NCBI RefSeq assembly: GCF_020829685.1
Contig: NZ_JAIVFR010000110.1
Span: 1 to 11,226, forward strand
From: Nostoc sp. CHAB 5715
Lineage (GTDB): Bacteria > Cyanobacteriota > Cyanobacteriia > Cyanobacteriales > Nostocaceae
DNA: 11,226 nt
Direction: 5' to 3'
Under the pieces are notes generated by a model. It was given only the letters and a program-made list of their open reading frames with translations, searched no databases and was not told the DNA's origin. How positions within the stretch are numbered: position 1 is the first letter of the stretch; the number at the start of each line of letters is the position of its first letter. A program made the translations under genes and the position numbers. Shown one piece after another: positions 1 to 7,314 of this stretch.

Positions 1-803
1 CGTGAGAGAGCGCCAGGAAACTTAACCTTGTCTTGCATACCTTCTGACTCAACAAATTCTTGGAGAGCCTGGACAAATTCTGGTTTGAGAGTTCCTCCAG
101 CGATGGTAGCCGAAAATTCAATACCACCAGCATGAAGCAAGGAAAGAGCCTCAATTAATATATCTGCTCCTTTGTATGGCATTACCAAACTTGCGTAGGC
201 AATGCGTAAGCGATCGCGCGGTGGTAGTTCGGCTTGATAAAATTCTTCTACAGCCGCACCTGGATAAATAGTCTGAGTGGTATTAACTGGATAGCCATGT
301 TCTTTTAAGCTATCTTGAATCCAATTACTACAGGTAATGTACTGATGCAACTGGCTCTTGGGAGCTAACATTGGGACATAGCCGGGAGTAGCATTCATAA
401 CGTAATGAGCAATTGGTATGCCATCCGCAAGCATTTTTTCTAAAAGTTCCAGTCCTAGAAAATCAATGTTACCTGCTAGGCATATATCTGGCTGAAACAC
501 TTGTAAGTCTTCAGCTACAATTTGGCGATTTTGGAAAGTCCTAGATGCCACCTCTTCCAAAGAAAACCACTGAGTTCCTTCTTTTGTCCATTCTCCACAT
601 AAATGTAAGCTGCGGTGAACAACAAATTCTGGTTCTTTATTTATGTAATTGGTAGTATATTCTTCAGCGTTACTTGTCAGTACAAATACAGTGTGACCAC
701 GATGATGTAACAATCTTGCATAGTCAGCGATCGCTCGCTCATATCCCCCAATTACTTGCGGCGGATATAAATTTGTAATGATCAGAATTCTTAGTTTATC
801 CAA
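1..803 (-). CDS. GT4-type glycosyltransferase (3' end beyond window)
   Basis: Open minus-strand frame of 267 codons with no stop, running off the left edge. The product is a GT-B fold glycosyltransferase of the GT4 class. The N-terminus is typical: a beta strand, then NLYPPQVIGGYERAIADYARLL (split here as NLYPPQVIGGYE and RAIADYARLL, residues 11-32), then HHRGHTVFVLTS. The C-terminal domain opens with YPGAAVEEF, LRIAYASLVMPYKGADILIEAL and SATIAGG, the usual donor-binding start. The catalytic E-x7-E region lies outside the window. The start is taken as TTG at 803, because AAAGG lies 8 nt upstream and there is no ATG until about residue 130. It begins 15 bp after the OGT-like gene and is probably cotranscribed with it. 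Sugar donor and acceptor cannot be told. The neighbourhood suggests pilus- or polysaccharide-related glycosylation, which is inference. Confidence 0.85.
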   Translation of the reverse strand, partial: MDKLRILIITNLYPPQVIGGYERAIADYARLLHHRGHTVFVLTSNAEEYTTNYINKEPEFVVHRSLHLCGEWTKEGTQWFSLEEVASRTFQNRQIVAEDLQVFQPDICLAGNIDFLGLELLEKMLADGIPIAHYVMNATPGYVPMLAPKSQLHQYITCSNWIQDSLKEHGYPVNTTQTIYPGAAVEEFYQAELPPRDRLRIAYASLVMPYKGADILIEALSLLHAGGIEFSATIAGGTLKPEFVQALQEFVESEGMQDKVKFPGALS

Positions 804-818
804 AGCAGTAACCTTTAA

Positions 819-3032
819 TTATTTCCCTCCAAGATAGTTTGCCCACATTTGTTCGTAAGCTTTCTCCATCTCACCAGTAAATTTCTTACCATTCCACAAG
901 GGTGCTGTTTGTCGAGATGATTTCAGCTTCAAAGCCACCTGCTGGCGTAAAGCTTCATTTTTCCCCAAGCGCACACCCCACTCTACATATTCTTCATCTG
1001 TCCAAGCAATGCCTTCTGTCACACCTACATTCATCATCATGGTGTAGCTATTACGAGCGGCAAATTGCTGTCCAACTCTGGTTACTAAGGGGATACCCAT
1101 CCAGAGTGTTTCTAGGGTTGTTGTAGCTCCGTTGTAGGGAAAAGTATCTAATACAACATCAGCAATAGTTAAATTTGCTCTATGGACAGCCTCAGAGAAA
1201 TCTTGAGGTAAAAATCGCAGGCGATCGCATTCTACACCCTCTTCTTCTGCTAGCTGCATAAAAAATTTCTGCACAGCTTCAGAGTCTGCTAACCCTTTAA
1301 TCAAGAAGTAGCTATTGGGAACTTCTTTGATAATTTTCATTTGCAGTCTTGCTGTATCAGGGTGACGCTTAAATCCTCTCTGAGCGCTGAGATAGATGAT
1401 AGCATCATTAGGAATATCTAAAGAATCCCGGCGTAGAGTAGGTACACCCACCTCAAAACCGTCTACTGCTATATAAGTTTGGGGCAATCTCCAGATTTTT
1501 TCTGTATAGTACTCCTGAGCGGATTCTGACAAAACATAAGGATCAGCAATAAAATAATCAACTGCTGGTATTCCCGAAGCATCCCAACCCAACCATGTTA
1601 CTTGCACAGGTGCGGGTTTTAGCGCCATAATTTCACAAGTTACATCTAGAGTGATGCTATCCAAATCGATTAAAATATCGATCTTATCTTGGTAAATTTT
1701 TTCAGCAATATCTTCACTATAAATTCCACCTTTATAAGCTTGAGTGAATTGCTGTACATACCATTCTTGTAGCGGATCGTTTATCTGTTTATAATTTATA
1801 AAATAACCATATATGTCAAATTGTTCGCGGTTATGATGCTGAATCAACCACCGCGCCAACCAGCCGACTGAATGCCTAGATAAACAATGCGACAAGTATC
1901 CAATTTTTAGTTTGCTATTTCGCCCTTTGGAAGTTCGCTGTTGATATCGCTGTACTTCTTCACTGGCATAGTTTTCTACATTAAGCTGACAAAGACTGGC
2001 AATTTGATTTTGAATATATCTATTTTTTTGAATATTATCTTGCAAATATGGAGCAAAATAGTTGGAATTAGATAGATACAGAACCTCAACTGATCGCAAA
2101 TTTAGAGATTTTTCTTCTAACAGTAACATCATCAGATTTTGCTGCTGTTGGAAAACTTCACAGGCTTCTTCCCAACACGCAGGGCAATCCATTAATCCTC
2201 GATGGAGTAAGTGTATTGCAAAAATTTGATCAATTAATGTATTTGATAGCGAATAGCATAATTTTGCTACTTCTATCCCTTTAGAATAATCATTTGCTTT
2301 CAGATAAAAAGCAGCCAAATGGCGCAAAATTGCTAGATTTTCAGGTTCGAGACGTAAACCTAGCTCTAGAAGTAACGCCGCAAGTTTCGGTTGCCGCATT
2401 GAGTGGGCAATTTTAACTGTAGCTGGAAGCAAAATATTAATGAAAGATTGAGGCTCGTGAACATGAGCTAGACAAGCTTCTGCAAATGCTGGGACTGCGG
2501 GATGTAAAGGATCGTAATTGAGAATACTCTCCAACACCTGCAACAATAGCTGAATATGTACAATTGGTTCTGACTGAATTAACTCAATCACTCCTAGAGA
2601 AGTTAATTCATCATCAATAAGCGTTTCCTGTTTGATAGCTAGCTCAATCAAATACAACAGATTGTTAACATCTGTGGGATTTATTTCCCGGATATGCTGG
2701 CGAATTGCCCAAGCAACTTTATAGTCTCCTAGCGTCTTTCTGCGTTCAGCTTCGGTTTGCAGAATTAGTATCAATTCACTTGTCCACTGCTCAACTTCTT
2801 GAACTTCTCCCTCACCCATACCCAGCAGCCAAGTCATCTGTGCTTCTGTCTCTTCCCCCTGCAATAGCAACATTAATCCTAAGTTCCAGTAGTGAGATTT
2901 TACTTCCGGTTCTGCTTGTATAGCTTGCTCATAGCAGCTAGCAGCTTGATTGTAATTGCTTTTGATGAAATATTGTTGAGCTTGTTGCTCTAACAAAATG
3001 AGAGCAGTATGATGAAGTTGTACAGAAGTCAT
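819..3032 (-). CDS. ogtA: TPR-containing O-GlcNAc-transferase-like protein (GT41), OgtA type
   Basis: 737 aa from ATG 3032; an in-frame TTG at 3038 would add two residues, and neither start has a clear Shine-Dalgarno. Residue numbers below count from the TTG. The N-terminal half is helical with TPR-like repeats (a clear one at about 20-55, FIKSNYNQAASCYEQAIQAE). The C-terminal half (about 375-735) is the Glyco_transf_41 catalytic domain of the SPINDLY/OGT family. It shows KIGYLSHCLSRHS with His389 near the human OGT catalytic His498 position, DILIDLD, APVQVTWLGWDASGIPAVDY, FLPQDFSEAVHRANLTIADV, and the UDP-binding DTFPYNGATTTLETLWMGIP. The NGATT form (Ala where animals have His) is usual in bacteria. 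The family moves GlcNAc or a similar sugar to Ser/Thr. Established knowledge: in Nostoc punctiforme, OgtA is needed for hormogonium motility and for PilA accumulation. Its place after pilA fits orthology, but the symbol rests on that context and on family membership. Confidence 0.85.
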   Translation of the reverse strand: MTSVQLHHTALILLEQQAQQYFIKSNYNQAASCYEQAIQAEPEVKSHYWNLGLMLLLQGEETEAQMTWLLGMGEGEVQEVEQWTSELILILQTEAERRKTLGDYKVAWAIRQHIREINPTDVNNLLYLIELAIKQETLIDDELTSLGVIELIQSEPIVHIQLLLQVLESILNYDPLHPAVPAFAEACLAHVHEPQSFINILLPATVKIAHSMRQPKLAALLLELGLRLEPENLAILRHLAAFYLKANDYSKGIEVAKLCYSLSNTLIDQIFAIHLLHRGLMDCPACWEEACEVFQQQQNLMMLLLEEKSLNLRSVEVLYLSNSNYFAPYLQDNIQKNRYIQNQIASLCQLNVENYASEEVQRYQQRTSKGRNSKLKIGYLSHCLSRHSVGWLARWLIQHHNREQFDIYGYFINYKQINDPLQEWYVQQFTQAYKGGIYSEDIAEKIYQDKIDILIDLDSITLDVTCEIMALKPAPVQVTWLGWDASGIPAVDYFIADPYVLSESAQEYYTEKIWRLPQTYIAVDGFEVGVPTLRRDSLDIPNDAIIYLSAQRGFKRHPDTARLQMKIIKEVPNSYFLIKGLADSEAVQKFFMQLAEEEGVECDRLRFLPQDFSEAVHRANLTIADVVLDTFPYNGATTTLETLWMGIPLVTRVGQQFAARNSYTMMMNVGVTEGIAWTDEEYVEWGVRLGKNEALRQQVALKLKSSRQTAPLWNGKKFTGEMEKAYEQMWANYLGGK

Positions 3033-3137
3033 AGCCAAGGATTTTTAGGAGAGTAGTATTGTATCGAATCTTGCACCTCGCCCGGAACTTTATTTCCTGA
3101 TGAATAGATCAAGCCCATTCAAATGGACTGAAACTTT

Positions 3138-3163
3138 TTCAAGTCAGCTAAAGCTGAGTTGAA
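3138..3163. repeat. Hairpin between pilA and ogtA (first of two abutting)
   Basis: TTCAAGTCAGCT (3138-3149), AA, AGCTGAGTTGAA (3152-3163): a 12-bp inverted repeat with one G-G mismatch and almost no loop. It abuts the next hairpin directly. Confidence 0.6.
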
Positions 3164-3197
3164 CTATTAACCAGTAAATTAATTTAGTGGTTAATAG
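3164..3197. repeat. Hairpin between pilA and ogtA (second)
   Basis: CTATTAACCA (3164-3173) pairs perfectly with TGGTTAATAG (3188-3197). The 14-nt spacer GTAAATTAATTTAG is itself centred on a palindrome (TAAATTAATTTA). It begins on the base after the previous hairpin ends. Confidence 0.6.
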
Positions 3198-3236
3198 TGG
3201 GGCTAGTGCAAGATTTTAAATTACTGAAATTTACAG

Positions 3237-3278
3237 CTAAATCAAAGTGGGTGGCTTAAACCACCCACTTTGATTTAG
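3237..3278 (-). terminator. Strong hairpin 36 bp after pilA (terminator or processing site)
   Basis: Perfect 18-bp inverted repeat: CTAAATCAAAGTGGGTGG (3237-3254) and its complement (3261-3278), with a 6-nt loop CTTAAA. The GC-rich part is next to the loop. On the minus strand it ends 36 bp past the pilA stop, followed by T-rich sequence but not a clean U tract. It probably ends or stabilises the pilA mRNA, limiting read-through to ogtA. Confidence 0.7.
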
Positions 3279-3313
3279 TGTTCAACTAAAAGAGATACAG
3301 CTAACCGTTTTAC

Positions 3314-3853
3314 TTATTTCATCACTTGATAATCAGTACTAGGACAACCAGGTTGCAATGGGGTACCACTACCTGCTGGTGGTAGACTTGTACCAACGCC
3401 AACAGCTTTCGTCTCACATAAAATAGCTAAAGTGCTTGCGTCACTACTATCATTTTGTAGTACCGATAAAACCACATTACCTGCATAGGATTTAAGGGCT
3501 GGTTTCAAAGATACTCCATTATTAGCAACCTGAGAAGAAACACTAGTATTAATTTCATACTTGTAGTTTTCAGTTTGACTTTTAATACCAATAGCCAACT
3601 TATCTATGGTAGATCCGAACGAACTATTTTCCAAGTAATATGCTTGTTGGGCGCGGTTGAGAGACCCAACATACTGTTTAGCTTCTGATTGCTTACCTTT
3701 GTTAGCTTGGTTCAAGAAAGAAGGTAGTGCGATCGCAGACAAAATACCGATAATAATAATTACTACTAGTAATTCAATAAGTGTAAAACCTTCGTTTTCC
3801 TTCTTTTTGCCGAGGATGTGTTGGAGAAACTTTGCTTTCAATTCGGTTTTCAT
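3314..3853 (-). CDS. pilA: Type IV pilin (PilA-type prepilin)
   Basis: 179-aa prepilin. The leader is 22 residues, Lys-rich (GKKKENEG), ending in Gly22. Cleavage by the prepilin peptidase PilD between Gly22 and Phe23 would give a 157-aa mature pilin starting FTLIELLV, with the conserved Glu27 (Glu5 of the mature protein). Residues 23-43 form the hydrophobic N-terminal helix, followed by PSFLNQANKGKQSEAKQYVGSLNRAQQAYYLE, typical of cyanobacterial pilins. Cys146 and Cys170 in the C-terminus could close a disulfide loop. A Ser/Thr-rich globular domain offers possible glycosylation sites. The ATG has a weak GGGA about 8-9 nt upstream. A SigF-type promoter lies just upstream and a strong hairpin just downstream, so the gene probably makes a short abundant transcript. 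It could be a minor pilin, but the length and C-terminal cysteine pair fit a major pilin. Confidence 0.9.
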   Translation of the reverse strand: MKTELKAKFLQHILGKKKENEGFTLIELLVVIIIIGILSAIALPSFLNQANKGKQSEAKQYVGSLNRAQQAYYLENSSFGSTIDKLAIGIKSQTENYKYEINTSVSSQVANNGVSLKPALKSYAGNVVLSVLQNDSSDASTLAILCETKAVGVGTSLPPAGSGTPLQPGCPSTDYQVMK

Positions 3854-3900
3854 AAGTGTTTTCCCAGGTGTATGATGTAGTTGTGTGTTCTAGATATAAC

Positions 3901-3925
3901 TTACCCAACTGCGATCGCTTTCCTA
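3901..3925 (-). promoter_or_regulatory. SigF-type promoter of pilA
   Basis: Minus-strand TAGGA (3925-3921), 15 bp, then GGTAA (3905-3901). The boxes start exactly 20 bp apart. This matches the published Synechocystis SigF consensus (TAGGC at -32, GGTAA at -12), known for pilA1, with one mismatch. The predicted start is near 3893, giving a leader of about 40 nt. A HIP1 octamer (3911-3918) fills the spacer. A sigma-70-like TTATAT just downstream is an alternative. Confidence 0.65.
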
Positions 3926-3987
3926 TCACCTTCAGAAAAAAAGTTTGGGGAAATGCGGTTACACAATCCAAAATCCTTGCATTCAAA

Positions 3988-4011
3988 AGCCCCTGGTCTA
4001 CACTAGGGGCT
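3988..4011 (-). terminator. Rho-independent-like terminator of the Uma2 gene
   Basis: AGCCCCTGGT-CTAC-ACTAGGGGCT: a 10-bp stem with one G-T wobble and a 4-nt loop. On the minus strand the stem runs straight into TTTTG. It lies 29 bp after the stop at 4041 and upstream of the pilA promoter, so it should insulate pilA. Confidence 0.7.
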
Positions 4012-4040
4012 AGATTCTCAACTTCGATTGTGGAAGTGCC

Positions 4041-4607
4041 TTATTCAAACTCAGGTGGCCACAATTCTGATATTGCCAGTTCCCAACCTGGTAGCAAGTC
4101 TGGTAATGTAAGTGTGTCGCCATTCTGCAATACCACTGGAGCTTGGTTTATTCGATAAACCGTTACTGTCAACTTATCAGGGTCAATCAATATGCCGACT
4201 GTAGACCCAAGTTGCAAAAATAGCTGAATCTTCTCTTCAAGCGGTTTGATTCTGTCGCTTTTAGATTTAATCTCAACCATCAAGTCTGGAACTAACTCTA
4301 CAAAGTCGCGCTTGGTCTTCTTCAGTCGGTCAGCCCGAACAAAAGACACGTCAGGGGCACGCAGGTTTCTTTTTTCCAAGTCGTCCTCTTCTATTCTAGG
4401 TAATATGAAACCTGCGCTAGAGCCAGTCACTCGCCCTAGCTTGCGCGACATTACCCAAATATTCAAGAAGGTACTCAACCGAGTGCCAATTTCCTCTGAC
4501 TCGTAATCTGATGGCCCCATAACTATAATTTTCCCTTCTACCAGCTCCATCTGCCATTCTGGATGCTCGGTTTGTAGCTCCTCTAAGTCTGTAATGGTGA
4601 AAGACAT
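4041..4607 (-). CDS. Uma2 family (DUF820) restriction-endonuclease-like protein
   Basis: 188 aa from ATG 4607. The frame stays open 37 codons further upstream, but homologues of this family start near MSFTITDLEELQ, and the extension would cross the divergent gene. Uma2 motifs are clear: MELVEGKIIVMGPSDYESEEIGTRL, LRAPDVSFV, VPDLMVEIKSKSDRI and GILIDPDKLTVTVYR. The PD...E-I-K pattern keeps the Lys of the PD-(D/E)XK nuclease fold, where many members have Leu. The family is large in filamentous cyanobacteria, and its biological role is not settled. The gene is divergent from a DUF2887 gene with 110 bp between starts and is followed by its own terminator. There is no good Shine-Dalgarno. Confidence 0.85.
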   Translation of the reverse strand: MSFTITDLEELQTEHPEWQMELVEGKIIVMGPSDYESEEIGTRLSTFLNIWVMSRKLGRVTGSSAGFILPRIEEDDLEKRNLRAPDVSFVRADRLKKTKRDFVELVPDLMVEIKSKSDRIKPLEEKIQLFLQLGSTVGILIDPDKLTVTVYRINQAPVVLQNGDTLTLPDLLPGWELAISELWPPEFE

Positions 4608-4625
4608 AATATTACAGAAAATACT

Positions 4626-4642
4626 CTTATGTATATCATAAG
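4626..4642. promoter_or_regulatory. Dyad in the divergent Uma2/DUF2887 promoter region
   Basis: CTTATG-TATAT-CATAAG lies between the two divergent starts (4607 and 4718). On the minus strand it contains TATGAT, a possible -10 for Uma2. On the plus strand TACAAT at 4662-4667 could be the -10 for the DUF2887 gene. No convincing -35 was found for either. It may be a shared operator, which is inference. Confidence 0.35.
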
Positions 4643-4717
4643 TACCGCACTTTAAGAAAGCTACAATGTATTGTATTGAAAGAAAAACGGCTGCATAGTT
4701 TGCCATTAGTAGCATCA

Positions 4718-5515
4718 ATGAAAACAGATGTAATTTTTTATGAACTTATCAAGGAACTACCACAGATATTTTTTGAACTTATTGATAAACCTGATACTAA
4801 TCCCAATATCTACACATTTATTGCACCTGAAATCAAACAACAATCATTTCGTCTAGACGGCTTATTTGCTACTATTAAGGGATTTGAAAATGAACCCTTA
4901 TATTTTGTAGAATTGCAAACTTACAAAGATGAAGAATTTTACGAGCGACTTTTTGGAGAAATTTTTGTTTACTTTCGTCAATATAAACCCGCAAACTCAG
5001 ACTGGTACGCAATTGTTATTTACGACAAACGTATTCATGAAACCCCACCTCACCCCCGCTATCAGGCTTTAGTAGAACAACATCTACGCTGCATTTATCT
5101 GAATGAACTTTCTACTAGGGCTGAAGATTCCTTGGGGGTAGGAATTGCCAAACTATTTGTAGAATCGCCTACAAAAGCTACTTCCTTAGCTCAACAGCTA
5201 ATCACTCAGGCACGAGAAGATTTTCCCGATGAAAATCTTCAAAAGAAAGTGCTAGGATTTATCCAAGCCATTGTATTTTATAAGTTTCCCAATCTTACTT
5301 TAGAGGAAATTGAAGCTATGCTGGATTTAGATGCATTCAAAAATACTCGATTGTACGAGAGTATCGTGGAAAAGACAAAGCCGAAAACAGAACTAGAAAC
5401 AAAATTGAAATTAGTCCCAAAATGTGTTGAGAAAGGTATGAGTATTCAAGAAATAGCAGAATTTTTAGAACTAGATGTTGAAATTATCAAGAAATATCTG
5501 CAAGAACAGTCTTAG
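4718..5515 (+). CDS. DUF2887 / Rpn-like PD-(D/E)XK nuclease-family protein
   Basis: 265 aa from ATG 4718 (MKTDVIFYELIKELPQIFFEL, the family's usual N-terminus). A TTG 14 codons upstream is in frame but unlikely. The N-terminal nuclease-like domain shows QQSFRLDGLF (Asp47), PLYFVELQTYKDEEFYERLF (Glu65, Gln67) and YAIVIYDKR: the D...E-x-Q core of DUF2887/Rpn, related to recombination-promoting nucleases and putative transposases. The C-terminus has a charged linker (EKTKPKTELETK), then GMSIQEIAEFLELDVEIIKKYLQE, a helix-turn-helix-like module. Such genes are multicopy in Nostocales and often transposon-associated, but no transposon ends are seen here. A 57-codon partial copy of its C-terminus follows 61 bp later. 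DNA cleavage is inferred from the fold only. Confidence 0.85.
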   Translation: MKTDVIFYELIKELPQIFFELIDKPDTNPNIYTFIAPEIKQQSFRLDGLFATIKGFENEPLYFVELQTYKDEEFYERLFGEIFVYFRQYKPANSDWYAIVIYDKRIHETPPHPRYQALVEQHLRCIYLNELSTRAEDSLGVGIAKLFVESPTKATSLAQQLITQAREDFPDENLQKKVLGFIQAIVFYKFPNLTLEEIEAMLDLDAFKNTRLYESIVEKTKPKTELETKLKLVPKCVEKGMSIQEIAEFLELDVEIIKKYLQEQS

Positions 5516-5576
5516 TGGTTCAGAATAATGTAACTTATGCAACTGGCACATACATATATTAGGAGCAATTGAAACT

Positions 5577-5750
5577 ATGTTTGATTTAGATGAATTTACA
5601 ATTACTCGATTGTACAAGAACATCTGGGAAAAGAGTAGATTGAAATTAGCCCCAAAACTTAGAGATCGAGGTATGAGTGTTCAAGAAATGGCAGAATTGC
5701 TAGAAATAGATATTGAAGTTATCAGGAAATATCTGCGAGAAAACTTTTAG
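5577..5750 (+). pseudogene. Partial duplicate of the DUF2887 C-terminus (57 codons, frame intact)
   Basis: Codes for MFDLDEFTITRLYKNIWEKS, then a stretch ending GMSVQEMAELLEIDIEVIRK-YLRENF. It matches the last 65 residues of the upstream gene at 33 of 57 aligned positions, with an 8-residue deletion in the linker. Most changes are conservative (I/V, K/R, E/D). Homology runs upstream to about 5556 (ILGAIET versus LTLEEIEA), and an in-frame stop occurs at 5526. AGGAG lies 11 nt before the ATG. The nuclease domain is absent. It is either the remnant of a tandem paralogue or a free-standing HTH-like small protein. The intact frame leaves the second possibility open. Confidence 0.7.
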
Positions 5751-5883
5751 CGGTTAAGAGTATCTTTGACAAGTATTGAGCGCATAGTACCGTAGGCATT
5801 TGGCGATCGCTTACCATCTGATGTAGCCAATCGTAAATTATTATGCTATATTAAGCGTAGTCGTTATGAGTTCGTATATTTTC

Positions 5884-7254
5884 ATGGCTAACACAACTGT
5901 AGAAAACTTGGTAATTATCGGTTCTGGGCCAGCAGGGTACACAGCTGCTATTTATGCCGGACGCGCTAACCTGAAACCTGTTGTATTTGAGGGTTTCCAA
6001 GCCGGGGGATTACCTGGTGGGCAATTAATGACAACGACGGAAGTTGAGAACTTTCCAGGGTTTCCCCAAGGTATTACCGGGCCGGAACTGATGGATCAGA
6101 TGAAGGCGCAGGCAGAGCGCTGGGGGGCTGAACTATATACTGAAGATGTTATAGCAGTTGACTTGAGTCAACGTCCATTTACAGTGCGATCGCAAGAGAG
6201 GGAAATAAAAACCAACAGCATCGTTATTGCTACGGGTGCAACAGCAAAACGTTTAGGTTTACCCAACGAACATGAATTTTGGAGTCGGGGTATTTCCGCT
6301 TGTGCGATTTGCGATGGTGCGACACCGATTTTCCACGGTGCAGAATTGGCTGTGATTGGTGCTGGCGACTCGGCGGCGGAAGAGTCAATTTACCTCACTA
6401 AGTATGGTTCTAAGGTAAATATGTTGGTACGCACCGATAAAATGCGGGCTTCTAAAGCCATGCAAGACCGTGTTTTGAGTAACCCGAAAATCCAAGTGCA
6501 TTGGAACACAGAAGCTATGGATATCTTCGGTAACGGTCACATGGAAGGGGTGAAAGTCCGCAATACCAAAACTGGTGAAGAGAGCAAACTGCACGCTAAG
6601 GGTTTATTCTACGCTATTGGTCACACTCCCAACACCTCTTTATTCAAGGGGCAACTAGAACTGGATGAGATAGGTTACGTTGTCACCAAGCACGGTACTG
6701 TGGAAACCAGTGTAGAAGGCGTTTTTGCTGCTGGCGACGTGCAAGATCATGAGTTTCGGCAAGCAATTACGGCTGCGGGTACTGGCTGTATGGCGGCGAT
6801 GTTGGCAGAACGTTGGTTGTCATCCACTGGCTTGATTCAAGAATTCCATCAACAGCCAGAAACGGCGGTTAATGAATTAGAACATCAGCCAGCCAAAAAG
6901 ACTGAAGCCGAGGAAGAAGCTGGATTTAATTTGAATGGGACGCGCCATGAGGGAGGTTATGCCTTACGGAAATTGTTCCATGAAAGCGATCGCTTACTCC
7001 TTGTTAAATATGTCTCTCCTGGTTGTGGCCCTTGTCATACCCTGAAGCCGATTTTAAATAAAGTGGTGGATGAATTTGACAGCAAAATTCACTTTGTGGA
7101 AATTGACATCGACAAAGACCGAGATATTGCTGAAAATGCTGGTGTGACAGGAACGCCAACGGTTCAATTGTTCAAAAATAAGGAACTGGTGAAGGAAGTC
7201 AAAGGTGTGAAGCAAAAGAGCGAATACCGCCAGTTGATTGAAAGTAATCTTTAG
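5884..7254 (+). CDS. trxB: NTRC: NADPH thioredoxin reductase with fused thioredoxin domain
   Basis: 456 aa from ATG 5884. ATG 5866 would add six residues, but a TATATT -10-like box at 5847-5852 would leave it almost no leader, and family members start near [13 protein letters not shown]. Numbers here count from 5866. FAD-binding GSGPAG 19-24 and ATG(A) 122-125; redox pair Cys146/Cys149 in CAICDG; NADPH site GAGDSAAEE 165-173; second FAD motif GDVQD 290-294. A linker at 325-365 leads to the thioredoxin domain with CGPC (Cys387/Cys390) and cis-Pro431 in GTPT. The fused architecture is that of plant chloroplast and cyanobacterial NTRC, which passes electrons from NADPH to 2-Cys peroxiredoxin and other targets. 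All catalytic residues are present. The gene appears monocistronic. HIP1 sites lie within it at 6186 and 6986. The protein is known as NTRC; this is not the nitrogen regulator NtrC. Confidence 0.95.
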   Translation: MANTTVENLVIIGSGPAGYTAAIYAGRANLKPVVFEGFQAGGLPGGQLMTTTEVENFPGFPQGITGPELMDQMKAQAERWGAELYTEDVIAVDLSQRPFTVRSQEREIKTNSIVIATGATAKRLGLPNEHEFWSRGISACAICDGATPIFHGAELAVIGAGDSAAEESIYLTKYGSKVNMLVRTDKMRASKAMQDRVLSNPKIQVHWNTEAMDIFGNGHMEGVKVRNTKTGEESKLHAKGLFYAIGHTPNTSLFKGQLELDEIGYVVTKHGTVETSVEGVFAAGDVQDHEFRQAITAAGTGCMAAMLAERWLSSTGLIQEFHQQPETAVNELEHQPAKKTEAEEEAGFNLNGTRHEGGYALRKLFHESDRLLLVKYVSPGCGPCHTLKPILNKVVDEFDSKIHFVEIDIDKDRDIAENAGVTGTPTVQLFKNKELVKEVKGVKQKSEYRQLIESNL

Positions 7255-7290
7255 GGACTGGGGACTAGGAAATAATTTTTTTAACTGCTA

Positions 7291-7311
7291 ATAACCCAAG
7301 TTGCGGGTTAT
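7291..7311. repeat. Hairpin after NTRC
   Basis: ATAACCC-AAGTTGC-GGGTTAT, a 7-bp perfect stem 36 bp past the NTRC stop. There is no U tract after it on the plus strand, but a T run lies before it. It is a possible mRNA 3' end or part of a small repeat beside the MITE. Confidence 0.4.
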
Positions 7312-7314
7312 CAA

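Larger units (their letters stand above)
3058..3215 (-). promoter_or_regulatory. Candidate ogtA promoter region with distant inverted repeat
   Basis: On the minus strand a TACAAT -10-like hexamer lies at 3063-3058, about 26 bp before the ogtA ATG. Three bases upstream of it is GTGCAAGATT (3076-3067). The exact reverse complement, AATCTTGCAC, lies at 3215-3206, also reading on the minus strand. The two 10-bp arms enclose about 130 bp that hold two hairpins. No good -35 is visible. The arms could be operator half-sites or the base of an RNA fold. This is seen in sequence; function is inference. Confidence 0.35.

Noticed and set aside
3856..4158. 100-codon plus-strand frame opposite pilA promoter and Uma2
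   Set aside because: Antisense to the Uma2 3' end, its terminator and the SigF promoter; composition is not protein-like.
4608..4718. 37-residue N-terminal extension of Uma2
   Set aside because: Family members start near MSFTITDLEE, and the extension covers the divergent promoter region and dyad.
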